64,000 nucleotides of DNA from Bacteroidota bacterium (GTDB lineage: Bacteria > Bacteroidota > Bacteroidia > Cytophagales > Cyclobacteriaceae). The notes beneath the pieces are model-generated. The model did not search any database, was not told where the DNA came from, and was given only the letters and a program-made list of their open reading frames with translations. Positions 52,538-61,518 of the stretch are shown here, one piece after another. Every line of letters starts with the position of its first letter. Position 1 is the stretch's first letter. The stretch spans positions 1 through 64,000 of the forward strand of contig VGMW01000006.1 of NCBI GenBank assembly GCA_016866235.1, written 5' to 3'. The translations under genes and the position numbers were made by a program.

Positions 52538-53829
52538 AATTCCTAAGTGGTCGGTATCGGTGGTTTATCGCAGTGGTGCTTTTTTTGGCCACTACGATCA
52601 ATTATGTAGACCGTCAATTGTTGGGTCTTTTGAAGCCAATGCTTGAAAAAGAATTTAACTGGTCTGAATCCGATTATGCACTTATGGTCACCTCTTTTTC
52701 AGGCGCTTATGCTATAGGATTGCTTTTCGCGGGAAGGTTCATCGACCGGGTGGGAACCAAGCTTGGTCTGACCTTAAGTGTATTGTTTTGGAGCATTGCC
52801 GGGATGGGACATGCGCTGGCCCGCAGTGTCTCCGGTTTTTCCATTGCCCGCTTTACCCTGGGGATCAGTGAATCAGGAAATTTTCCTGCTGCCGCCAAAG
52901 CTGTCGCTGAATGGTTTCCTCAGCGTGAAAGAGGTTTGGCAACAGGAATTTTCAATTCCGGACCCAGTGTAGGGGTGGTGGTCACTTTATTAATGGTGCC
53001 TTTGATCCTTCAACACTGGGGATGGAAGGAGGCATTTTGGATTACCGGCAGTCTTGGTTTGTTGTGGATGGTGCTTTGGTGGGTGGTGTATGATTTACCG
53101 CAGCGTCACAGCAAAGTGACCGAAGTAGAGCGTCAGCACATTTTGAGCGGGAACGAGGGTGCAGCGGTGAAGGGCGAGAAAGTTTCATGGATAAAGTTGT
53201 TTCGAGTACCACAGACCTGGGCGCTGGTGGCCGGCAAGGCATTTATCGATCCCATATTTTGGTTTTTTCTTTTTTGGTTGCCTTCTTATTTCTCAGAAGC
53301 ATTTACCCTGGACCTGAAGCGACCAAGTCTTCCGCTCATCACGATCTATGCAGCAGCAACCATTGGAAGTTTGGGTGGTGGATTAATTTCTTCCTGGCTG
53401 ATTCGAAGAGGATGGAATGGACTGGTAGCCCGAAAATTTTCCTTGTTGGTTTTTGCGTTGCTGGAGCTTTCTGTAATCTTCATACAATTTGCTCCCGGTC
53501 CCTGGACAGCGGTTGTTTTGATCAGTCTGGCCATTGCAGTACATCAAGCCTGGTCAACGAATATTTTTACCATGGCCTCTGATTTGTTTCCTGTCTCTGC
53601 TGTTGCGTCAGTAGCAGGAATTGCCGGGATGGCCGGTTCGTTGGGTGGTATGATCTTTCCGCTCATTGTTGGCGCACTGCTGGATTCCTGGAAAGCAGCT
53701 GGAAACATTACCACTGGTTACCACATATTGTTTACCAGTTGTGGACTAACTTATTTGGTGGCACTTGGCATCATTCATTGGTTCACCAGGAAAAATCAAC
53801 CTGTCGACGTCGAGCGTCTTCAGGGTTAA
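52534..53829 (+). CDS. MFS transporter, sugar-acid (ExuT/DgoT-like)
   Basis: 431 residues with about 12 membrane segments, ending in a cytoplasmic loop. The N-terminal INYVDRQLLG and the ESGNFPAAAKAVAEWFPQRERG segment are typical of the hexuronate/galactonate symporter group. It would import the acid used by the kinase and aldolase. The start at 52534 overlaps the aldolase stop (ATGA); a 20-residue upstream extension seen in that frame lies within the aldolase and is unlikely. It is convergent with the DUF4249 gene, with a 0-bp gap. Confidence 0.88.
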   Translation: MKFLSGRYRWFIAVVLFLATTINYVDRQLLGLLKPMLEKEFNWSESDYALMVTSFSGAYAIGLLFAGRFIDRVGTKLGLTLSVLFWSIAGMGHALARSVSGFSIARFTLGISESGNFPAAAKAVAEWFPQRERGLATGIFNSGPSVGVVVTLLMVPLILQHWGWKEAFWITGSLGLLWMVLWWVVYDLPQRHSKVTEVERQHILSGNEGAAVKGEKVSWIKLFRVPQTWALVAGKAFIDPIFWFFLFWLPSYFSEAFTLDLKRPSLPLITIYAAATIGSLGGGLISSWLIRRGWNGLVARKFSLLVFALLELSVIFIQFAPGPWTAVVLISLAIAVHQAWSTNIFTMASDLFPVSAVASVAGIAGMAGSLGGMIFPLIVGALLDSWKAAGNITTGYHILFTSCGLTYLVALGIIHWFTRKNQPVDVERLQG

Positions 53830-54906
53830 TTAAAACCAGTCTGGTCTGTTGATGGTACTGTTTCGGACGCTGAGGCAATCCAAACAGGATGCAGGGTAGG
53901 AATCGTACCGGCGGTCATAACTAAAATCACAGTAAGCCTCCAGGCTCGCAAATTCCGGCAAATCACTCTTCACCACATAAAACCTTTGATAGGTCTCATT
54001 CACGGCCTGAAAATATCCGAAAACAATTTTTCCACTTCGATTGCTGAGATTTCCCTTGATGGTTGCCGGGGGTGAATCAAAAATGGATCCGGTTTGATTG
54101 GCCAGAACATCTACTTTTTTCCAGTATTCAAAAGCTGATTCTGTCATGGATGATTGAAAAACGGTGAAGTAATGTTTGTAATGAAAGCTTTGATCAATTT
54201 TTCTGCTACACAGCAATATGGGTTTGGTAAAATTCCCCCTTGAAGATCTTCCATCAAATAAAACAATGCGCTGAGGATCTGCATTTAAGGTTACGAAACA
54301 ATCCGGGGGTTGGTAGCCAAAGGGATCTGGAAAATTGGTTGGCCGTATCAGGTAGGTCTCTTCGGTGGTCCAGCGAATAAAATTCGCGCCATTTTTTGGG
54401 ATGGTAGGGGTGGAATAGACATTTACCCGGGCATCGGAAACAAAGGCACCTTCAAAATCTGTGAACTCTTCAAGTTGAAATTGATGACTAAGTTCATCGG
54501 CGCCTGTTTTGAGTGGCATCGATTCGTACTCAGAGGTGTAAATCGCACCATCTTCTGTTCGTACCTGTAGCAGATACCGTTTTCCCGGCTCACCGGAGAA
54601 ACCACCCAGCGCATAGCGTCCGGGATAATTATTCATTTCATTAAGTTGGTAGGAGAGTCCTGAATCATCCGACAATACGACCTCAACCTTACTTGCGGGA
54701 AAAGGATAACGACCATCTGCAGAAGTGGTACCAACGTCTATAAACGTACGGTCTTGAAGATTGCTGATTTGTCCTGAAACCACCAGTAAACCCGCAGCGC
54801 GTTCATTGCTTATTTCGATGTCCACCGGCGATAAACAACCTGCCAGCAAAATCATCAAAAGTGGATTTTTGATTGACTGAAGAATTAAAACCAAAGCGCG
54901 CTTCAT
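53830..54906 (-). CDS. DUF4249 family lipoprotein
   Basis: 358 residues. Signal peptide ends LLAGC (C24, lipidation site). The rest matches the DUF4249 family, which accompanies a TonB receptor in Bacteroidota. It starts in the last bases of the receptor gene (4-bp overlap), so the two are translated together. The role is presumed to be ligand handling at the outer surface; this is inference from pairing. Confidence 0.85.
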   Translation of the reverse strand: MKRALVLILQSIKNPLLMILLAGCLSPVDIEISNERAAGLLVVSGQISNLQDRTFIDVGTTSADGRYPFPASKVEVVLSDDSGLSYQLNEMNNYPGRYALGGFSGEPGKRYLLQVRTEDGAIYTSEYESMPLKTGADELSHQFQLEEFTDFEGAFVSDARVNVYSTPTIPKNGANFIRWTTEETYLIRPTNFPDPFGYQPPDCFVTLNADPQRIVLFDGRSSRGNFTKPILLCSRKIDQSFHYKHYFTVFQSSMTESAFEYWKKVDVLANQTGSIFDSPPATIKGNLSNRSGKIVFGYFQAVNETYQRFYVVKSDLPEFASLEAYCDFSYDRRYDSYPASCLDCLSVRNSTINRPDWF

Positions 54907-57326
54907 CGGATGGTAAAGTGATAGGTCAGGGTTGGAAGGGCAACACCAATTATCGAAAGCTGATAGGCGCTTGGAATAAAATATTCAGCGTTTATCCTTT
55001 TATAAAAAACCGAATATGGATTTTCTCTGCCCGTCAGGTTGTAAATAGAAAAAACCAGGCGGTCATCCAGTTTTTTGAACACATTCCCAATGGTTAAGGA
55101 GACGTCCATTCGAAAGTAGTTGCTAACGCGGTATGCATTTCGGTCAGAGTACACGGGCACCACAGCGCCATCGGCGATGTAACTGGTTTCAATGGCGGTA
55201 AGTGGTCTACCGGAGTTAAAGGTGGAAACGATTGAAAATGCTCCCCCTTTTCCCAGTCTTCGATTGATCACCAGGTTAACATGGTGTGGTCTGTTGTAGT
55301 TGGTGCTGAACCAATTTCCATTGTTGATTTTTCCATCAGGATAGCCCTCGTTGACGCGAATGCTGGATTGACTAAAAGTATAGGCGATCCATCCTGTCCA
55401 ATATCCTGTTCTCTTGTTGATGTAGAGCTCTGCTCCATACGCTTTGCCCGTTCCGGTAAGAAGTTCTGTCTCAAGATGGTTGTTCAGAAGAAGGTTTGCG
55501 AAATCTTTATATTCAATCAGGTTGTCCATGGTTTTTGAAAAAACCTCCAGAGATGTTTCGAACATGTCGTTCCTGAGGTTCCTGAAGTAGCCAAACGAAA
55601 ACTGATCGGTCCGTTGTGGTTTCATGTATTGGGTCGCTACCTGCCAAAGGTCCACAGGGCTCGGTGCAGAGGCGTTGGAAATCATGTGCACATATTGAAA
55701 CATCCGATTGAATCCGAATTTCACGGATGATTTGGACGATAGATTTATTCTTCCACCCAACCTTGGCTCAAGCCCCCCAAAGGCATTTATCGTACCTGCA
55801 CCATGGTAATAGGTTGTATCGGTTATGGTGGATGTTTTTCTTACGCCAGGTTGATAGGTGAAAACAGTATCAGGACCCATGTGCGTAAATCCTGAAGCCC
55901 TTAAGCCTGCAGAAAGTGTAAACCAATGGCTGATTTTCAATTCATCCTGGAAAAACAATGCCGCTTCGGCTCCATGATTTCTGGCAACTTCTTTTCCAAC
56001 TATGGTCGGCGTCTTTGAAAAAGGAGATCTTACCTGAGGTGTGGGTAAGTACACATTTACCTCAGTGCCAAACATAATGCTATGCCGGTCATTAGGTTCA
56101 AACTGAACAGTTTCATTAAGTCGCAGGTATCTAAGCCGATCCGTAACACGTGCAGCGTCAAATCCTGATGGATCCGTTAATTCATTAAAGTAATTGCCGG
56201 CAGCTATTGTAAGCAGTGGAGATAATTTTTGATTGGCGGCAGCGCGCCAGGTAAGACTACCTGCAAGGTTTTCCCAATTGAATCCAAATTGATCGGCAAA
56301 TTGAAATTGGTCGCTGCTTCCGTAAAGCGTAAACTGTATTTGGTTGTTTTCATTGAATCGATGGGAGACCACTGTGCTGGCATCTCCGAAGCCAACCCTG
56401 CTTTTTCTAACCACCGGATCCTGAATGAGTCCGGTTAACCAGTTGGTATGAGAACCGCGAATGGTTGCCATGACTGAAGTTTTCCCGGGAACGATGGGGC
56501 CCTCGACCGCAAGTCGACTGGAGATCAGGCCGATGCCGCCATGGTAGCGCCATTGTTCGAAATCACCCGATCGCAACCGAACATCCAGAACAGAAGCAGC
56601 GCGGCCCCCGAAACTGGCTGGAACGTTTCCTTTATAGAAGGTCAGGTTTTGAAGAGCATCCTGATTGAACCCTGAAACAAATCCCAGCGCATGACTGGTA
56701 TTGTACAAGGGTATGCCGTTAAGCAGCGTCAGATTTTGATCGCTCCGGCCTCCCCGAACATTAAAACTTGATGTTCCTTCCCCAACACTATTGACGCCCG
56801 GCAGGGTTTGTAAATTTTTAACGATGTCCAATTCTCCGGTCAGGGTTGGAAGTGTGCTTAGTTCAGGTATTGAAAATTTGGTGACACCTGCGATCGTTTC
56901 GGAAAGGTTTGCATCACGTGCCCGGCTGCTGACCACTATCGCCTCCAAATCAACCACCCCTTCCTGCATGGCAATATTTAAAACGCCCGGACCTAAAACG
57001 ACCAGGCGAAGGTAAAGCGGCAGCATGCCCACATGACGAACGACAAGCCGGTACTCACCTGTCGGGCATTCAATAACGAAACGCCCGGACTTATCTGAGT
57101 AATCGAAATATTTAAGTAAATCGAGTGATAAGGTTGCTCCAGTGAGCGGTAGACCATTTTCACCAGTCACATTTCCGGTGATGATTACTTTTTGAGTGGT
57201 TTTTATGCTTGAATCTCCTACGACTCTTCTTTCAATGGAATCCCATTCGATCTGGGTGTACCCGGATGTAAAGGTCAGGGCAAGCAGAACCGTTAGGTGA
57301 AGTTGCTTCAGGACAGGTTGCTGCAT
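54903..57326 (-). CDS. TonB-dependent receptor with carboxypeptidase-like regulatory domain
   Basis: 807 residues. Signal peptide about 1-24. A CarboxypepD_reg-like beta-sandwich follows (about residues 45-115). The plug domain comes next, with FNVRGGRSDQNLTLLNGIPLYNTSHALG, then a 22-stranded-type barrel that ends in TYHFTIR. It imports a ligand across the outer membrane with TonB energy. It lacks a SusD partner; the DUF4249 lipoprotein is the only neighbour. The ligand is not known. Confidence 0.9.
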   Translation of the reverse strand: MQQPVLKQLHLTVLLALTFTSGYTQIEWDSIERRVVGDSSIKTTQKVIITGNVTGENGLPLTGATLSLDLLKYFDYSDKSGRFVIECPTGEYRLVVRHVGMLPLYLRLVVLGPGVLNIAMQEGVVDLEAIVVSSRARDANLSETIAGVTKFSIPELSTLPTLTGELDIVKNLQTLPGVNSVGEGTSSFNVRGGRSDQNLTLLNGIPLYNTSHALGFVSGFNQDALQNLTFYKGNVPASFGGRAASVLDVRLRSGDFEQWRYHGGIGLISSRLAVEGPIVPGKTSVMATIRGSHTNWLTGLIQDPVVRKSRVGFGDASTVVSHRFNENNQIQFTLYGSSDQFQFADQFGFNWENLAGSLTWRAAANQKLSPLLTIAAGNYFNELTDPSGFDAARVTDRLRYLRLNETVQFEPNDRHSIMFGTEVNVYLPTPQVRSPFSKTPTIVGKEVARNHGAEAALFFQDELKISHWFTLSAGLRASGFTHMGPDTVFTYQPGVRKTSTITDTTYYHGAGTINAFGGLEPRLGGRINLSSKSSVKFGFNRMFQYVHMISNASAPSPVDLWQVATQYMKPQRTDQFSFGYFRNLRNDMFETSLEVFSKTMDNLIEYKDFANLLLNNHLETELLTGTGKAYGAELYINKRTGYWTGWIAYTFSQSSIRVNEGYPDGKINNGNWFSTNYNRPHHVNLVINRRLGKGGAFSIVSTFNSGRPLTAIETSYIADGAVVPVYSDRNAYRVSNYFRMDVSLTIGNVFKKLDDRLVFSIYNLTGRENPYSVFYKRINAEYFIPSAYQLSIIGVALPTLTYHFTIR

Positions 57327-57444
57327 TTCGGGCCTATGTTAACCATTTCTGATGTAAAAATGGTATGCTTTCGCTACAGCCGGCCAATCGCTTTTTTGAA
57401 TACGCAATCTTTGCTTTTAATTTGATCATCATAAGAACAATTCT

Positions 57445-58218
57445 ATGGAACTGATCAAGGTAACAACCGAAGTTGTCCCCCACGTGGCCTTAGTTGAAAT
57501 CAACAGGCCAAAGGAGATGAATGCATTGAACATTCAGGTGATTACTGAATTGGTGGGCGCGCTTAAGGAAATGAATTCAGACGATCGTGTTCGGGTCGTG
57601 GTGCTTACCGGAAATGAACAAGCGTTTGCAGCCGGAGCCGATATAAAGCAAATGGCTGAAAAATCGGAAGCGGAGATGACGGCATCGGACGAGTTTCGGA
57701 TTTGGGATGAAATCACTCGGTTCCCAAAACCGCTAATCGCAGCAGTTTCCGGTTATGCACTGGGAGGGGGAAGCGAACTGGCAATGATGTGTGATTTTAT
57801 TGTGGCTGCGGACAATGCAACCTTTGGTCAGCCTGAAGTTAAAATCGGGACCATACCCGGTGCAGGTGCCACCCAACGGCTTACCCATGCCGTGGGAAAG
57901 TCTCGAGCGATGGAATTGATGCTCACGGGTAGATTTTTTAAGGCGCAGGAAGCCTTCGAGGCTGGTATGGTTGCCCGTGTTTTTCCTACATCAGGATTTA
58001 TGGAAGAAGTAATAAAGTTGGCATCAGAGATTGCTGCTCGTCCGCCGATCGCGGTCCAACTCGCAAAACGGGCAATCCTAGATGCATACGAAATGCCATT
58101 GGCCAAGGGATTAATGGAGGAGCGAAAAAAATTCTACAGCACTTTTTCGACCCTCGATCAAAAAGAAGGAATGCGCGCATTCCTGGAGAAAAGAAAACCG
58201 AATTTTACCGGTCAATAA
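57445..58218 (+). CDS. Enoyl-CoA hydratase/isomerase family protein
   Basis: 257 residues, crotonase fold. The oxyanion-hole segments AFAAGADIKQM and GYALGGGSELAMMCD, and the catalytic-glutamate regions QPEVKIGTIPGAGATQRL, are conserved. It hydrates enoyl-CoA in beta-oxidation or related acyl-CoA metabolism. It stands alone, with a terminator at its end. Confidence 0.92.
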   Translation: MELIKVTTEVVPHVALVEINRPKEMNALNIQVITELVGALKEMNSDDRVRVVVLTGNEQAFAAGADIKQMAEKSEAEMTASDEFRIWDEITRFPKPLIAAVSGYALGGGSELAMMCDFIVAADNATFGQPEVKIGTIPGAGATQRLTHAVGKSRAMELMLTGRFFKAQEAFEAGMVARVFPTSGFMEEVIKLASEIAARPPIAVQLAKRAILDAYEMPLAKGLMEERKKFYSTFSTLDQKEGMRAFLEKRKPNFTGQ

Positions 58219-58219
58219 A

Positions 58220-58241
58220 AAAGGCCCCGCAAGGGGCCTTT
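58220..58241. terminator. Bidirectional terminator
   Basis: AAAGGCCCC (58220-58228) and GGGGCCTTT (58233-58241) form a 9-bp stem with a GCAA loop. The stop codon of the hydratase overlaps the A-run at its start. It separates the hydratase from the convergent DUF6588 gene. Confidence 0.85.
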
Positions 58242-58266
58242 CAAATTTTAGAGAATAACCACCCGA

Positions 58267-59250
58267 TCAGCGGAATCCCAATCCTACACCAACACTTGTG
58301 GTAGGAAATTTCTGAAGGGTGTAGTCGCCGTGAAACGCCAGCGGACCGAGTTTAACCCGAAGTCCGGCAGTCATCCTGGGACCAGAAGACGATTGGCTCA
58401 GACTTACCGGATCGGTAAGCGTTGCTCCGCCTCCCAACTCATAAGTGCCCAGCGCATCAAATGAAGATGAGGCTTGTCCATATCCAACAGCGGCATAGCC
58501 GGTCAGGACGGAAACCTTTTTGGAAACGATCGCCTGAACAGTCATAGCTTTTATTTCAGCAACTCCTTCTTTGTCGCCACCAAAAGGGGTGTTGAGTTTG
58601 AATGTGGTGAAACCGGCAAGGACGGACAGGTCAAATGGCAGACTCTTAATTCCAGGAATATGTTGTTTGATGTCGTGCATGATGGCGCCGCCAATCATAT
58701 CCAATTTAAATCCATCACCCTCAATGGTTGGGATGTAACGAATTTTGATGTCTGTTCCTTTAATTATACCAATGCTCAGGTTGGCAATGGGTACAGGAAT
58801 GGCTGTTACGTTAAAGTTTGCAGGAAGCTTAATGCCACTTGGACCACTGATGGCTGGTAGTGAACTTAAGGCTCCTTTAAATTTATATTGAGGTGTAACG
58901 TCGGATGAGCCAAAGATGGTGGGTACCGCACCGTTGCTGGGGAATACACACTGAAGTGAGTTCAATTTGCTGTTATCGACTTGAAAAGTTTTTTCCGCAT
59001 CAGGAATTGCGATCAGACTTACTGTAACGGTAAGATCCATACCAAGGCTTTTGTGCGGTTTCGCAGTGTTGTACCAGCCCTGATTCAGACCATAGCCAAC
59101 GCTTTTAAGCAGTGGAGATAAATAGCCTTCGACCAAGTAATCCGTATCGGCCTTTGAGCCTTTGATCAGATTTTCAATCTGGTCCAACTGCGCAAAGCCT
59201 GAAATATTAGTTGCGATGGCAATAATGAAGCATGCGAGTAGTTTTTTCAT
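58267..59250 (-). CDS. DUF6588 family outer-membrane protein
   Basis: 327 residues. Signal peptide MKKLLACFIIAIATNISGFAQ. The segments YLSPLLKSVGYGLNQGWYNTAKPHKSLGMDLT are typical of the DUF6588 group. The remainder is beta-rich and ends in GVGLGFR, which looks like a barrel. Function unknown. It is convergent with the enoyl-CoA hydratase and divergent from waaA. Confidence 0.78.
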   Translation of the reverse strand: MKKLLACFIIAIATNISGFAQLDQIENLIKGSKADTDYLVEGYLSPLLKSVGYGLNQGWYNTAKPHKSLGMDLTVTVSLIAIPDAEKTFQVDNSKLNSLQCVFPSNGAVPTIFGSSDVTPQYKFKGALSSLPAISGPSGIKLPANFNVTAIPVPIANLSIGIIKGTDIKIRYIPTIEGDGFKLDMIGGAIMHDIKQHIPGIKSLPFDLSVLAGFTTFKLNTPFGGDKEGVAEIKAMTVQAIVSKKVSVLTGYAAVGYGQASSSFDALGTYELGGGATLTDPVSLSQSSSGPRMTAGLRVKLGPLAFHGDYTLQKFPTTSVGVGLGFR

Positions 59251-59300
59251 ATTTGATGCAGGTTTGTAGGAGATGTATTTAAATTTATAAAAAAAAGACT

Positions 59301-60548
59301 TTGTCAGGCTTTCTCTACAACATTGCCATCCTGATTATTTATGGCGCAATTAGGGCGGTGGCACCTTTTTCCACCGGAATAAAAGCCTTCCTGCATTCAA
59401 GAAAGGTGCATCCGGCGCCTCAGCTTCCGACGAAAAAACTTGCGCCGCGGATCATGATTCACTGTCCCAGCCTTGGAGAATTTGAGCAGGGTAGACCAAT
59501 CCTGGATGAAATCAGAAAGCAATGGCCTGCATCAGAAATCCTATTAACCTTTTTTTCTCCCTCAGGATTCGAGGTGCGTAAAAATTATTCGAACGCTTCG
59601 GTTGTTGCTTACCTTCCCTTGGATTTCCCTTGGTCGGTAAGAAAATTTATCAAGCGAACAGCTCCTGACCTGGTGGTGTTGGTTAAGTATGATTTCTGGC
59701 CCAACCTGATTCAGGTTTTGGCTGAAAACAGGATTCCGGTCGTTGCTGTTTCATGCATTTTCCGTCCAAATCAAATCTATTTTAAATGGTACGGGTCACT
59801 TTTTAGAAATACCCTAAAAAATGTCAACCACTTTTTCGTCCAGAACTCCGCTTCCATCGATCTTTTAAAATCAATCGGAATAAATAACAGCACGCTTTCA
59901 GGAGATACCCGCTTCGACCGGGTGATCCAAATAAAAAGTCAAGTGGCCGGCATTCCTGCCATTGAAAAATTTCTGAATGGAAAGCCATGTTTGGTTATCG
60001 GTAGTGCCTGGCCCGATGATCTGAAAATCCTGAATCCATCCATCAAAAAGTATTTGGGTCAATTCAAAGTCATCATTGTTCCACACAAAGTAGACGCCGA
60101 TTCCCTTCAGCAAATTGAAAAATCATTGGATATTCCATTCCTTAAATGGTCATCAGGATTTGAGTTGGAGGAAAAGCACAGCGTCCTCATTCTTGATACC
60201 ATAGGGATGCTTTCTTCTATCTATCAGTATGCCGGCCTTGCTTATGTAGGTGGTGGACTGGGTGCTGGACTTCACAACATCCTTGAGCCCATCGTGTTTG
60301 AAATTCCTGTGTTTTTTGGTGATAAAAATTATGCTCAATTCCGCGAGGCCAAGGCACTCGCAGACCTTGGCGCAGCATTTCCGGTTTCAGACGCGAAACA
60401 AGCCAACGGGGTGATAACCTCCTGGCTTCAGGGAGAGGAAAAAATGCTTAAGGCCGGTGAAATCGCCAGACAATACATCAGTGAAAACCTGGGAGCAACT
60501 TCTAAAATTCTTGGTGAGCTTCAACACCATGTTAAAATAAACCGATGA
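59301..60548 (+). CDS. waaA: 3-deoxy-D-manno-octulosonic acid transferase
   Basis: 415 residues, a GT-B glycosyltransferase. One N-terminal membrane segment (FLYNIAILIIYGAIRAV) anchors it to the inner membrane. The active-site glutamate is E60 in PSLGEFEQG, and the CMP-Kdo segment GGGLGAGLHNILEP is clear. It adds Kdo to lipid A precursor. It must start with TTG at 59301: an in-frame stop lies 21 bases upstream and no ATG is near. rsgA overlaps its end by 4 bases. Confidence 0.93.
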   Translation: MSGFLYNIAILIIYGAIRAVAPFSTGIKAFLHSRKVHPAPQLPTKKLAPRIMIHCPSLGEFEQGRPILDEIRKQWPASEILLTFFSPSGFEVRKNYSNASVVAYLPLDFPWSVRKFIKRTAPDLVVLVKYDFWPNLIQVLAENRIPVVAVSCIFRPNQIYFKWYGSLFRNTLKNVNHFFVQNSASIDLLKSIGINNSTLSGDTRFDRVIQIKSQVAGIPAIEKFLNGKPCLVIGSAWPDDLKILNPSIKKYLGQFKVIIVPHKVDADSLQQIEKSLDIPFLKWSSGFELEEKHSVLILDTIGMLSSIYQYAGLAYVGGGLGAGLHNILEPIVFEIPVFFGDKNYAQFREAKALADLGAAFPVSDAKQANGVITSWLQGEEKMLKAGEIARQYISENLGATSKILGELQHHVKINR

Positions 60549-61462
60549 TCGGACGTGTTTTAAAATCGACCGGTTCCTGGTACCAGGTTTTAACGGACCA
60601 GGGTGTAATGCTGGAGTGTAGAACCCGCGGAAAACTCAGGTTGGAGGAAAGTAAAGAAACCAATCCGGTGGCAGTTGGTGATCTGGTTCTTTTGGAGCCC
60701 GATGGCGAGAAGGGGATCATCACAGAAGTTCAGCCAAGAAAAAATCACATCGTCAGGCAATCAACCAGAAAGACCGGCCACAGTCATGTGTTGGCCTCCA
60801 ACATCGATCAGGCCTTGCTGCTTGTCACACTGATTCAACCACGGACATCCCTCGGATTTGTCGATCGGTTTCTGGTAACCTGCGAAGCATTTGGCATTCC
60901 TCAGATATTGGTCTTTAATAAACGGGATCTTTTGGATCAGGAGGCGATTGACTGGTGTTATGACGTGATGGCTGTTTACCAAAAAATTGGCATCTCAACT
61001 TTTCTTATTTCGCTTACTGAGGATGAAGACATCAAAAGTCTAGAGCAATACCTGAGCGGTAAAATCACCTTAATCGCGGGGCATTCAGGTACCGGAAAAT
61101 CCACGCTTCTTAACCGGCTGGTTCCCTCGGCACATCAGGTGACTGCAGAAGTTTCCGGCTCTACCATGAAAGGTGTTCACACCACCACCTTTGCAGAGAT
61201 GTTTGCAGTTGATGACCAGACCATGATTATCGATACCCCCGGTGTAAAAGAATGGGGCTTAATGGACATGAACAAAGGTGAAATCTCTGATTATTTTCCT
61301 GAAATGCGCGAAAAGCGTTTGAACTGTAAATTCGGTTCAAAATGTCTGCATCTGGAAGAGCCGAAATGCGCAATCCGGGAATCTCTGGAGCATGGTGAAA
61401 TTTCAATCAGTCGATTTGAAAGCTACCTGAGTATGGTGCTGGGCGGTGATAACCGGAAGTAG
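60545..61462 (+). CDS. rsgA: Ribosome small-subunit GTPase A
   Basis: 305 residues: an N-terminal OB fold, then a circularly permuted GTPase with NKRD (G4), then GHSGTGKST (G1), TPGVKEWG (G3). The C-terminal zinc domain has C-K-F-G-S-K-C-L-H and a later Cys in EEPKC. It checks late 30S subunit assembly. It starts at ATG 60545, overlapping the waaA stop. Confidence 0.95.
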   Translation: MIGRVLKSTGSWYQVLTDQGVMLECRTRGKLRLEESKETNPVAVGDLVLLEPDGEKGIITEVQPRKNHIVRQSTRKTGHSHVLASNIDQALLLVTLIQPRTSLGFVDRFLVTCEAFGIPQILVFNKRDLLDQEAIDWCYDVMAVYQKIGISTFLISLTEDEDIKSLEQYLSGKITLIAGHSGTGKSTLLNRLVPSAHQVTAEVSGSTMKGVHTTTFAEMFAVDDQTMIIDTPGVKEWGLMDMNKGEISDYFPEMREKRLNCKFGSKCLHLEEPKCAIRESLEHGEISISRFESYLSMVLGGDNRK

Positions 61463-61474
61463 ACGTTGGACCGG

Positions 61475-61504
61475 TTTCATCCAATCACTTTATTGTTACA
61501 TTTG
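61475..61504 (+). promoter_or_regulatory. Candidate prfB promoter
   Basis: TTTC (61475-61478), an 18-bp spacer and TACATTTG (61497-61504) fit TTTG-N18-TAnnTTTG with one mismatch in the -33 box. It lies 15 bp before the prfB ATG at 61519. Confidence 0.55.
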
Positions 61505-61518
61505 CGCCAAATTTTACC

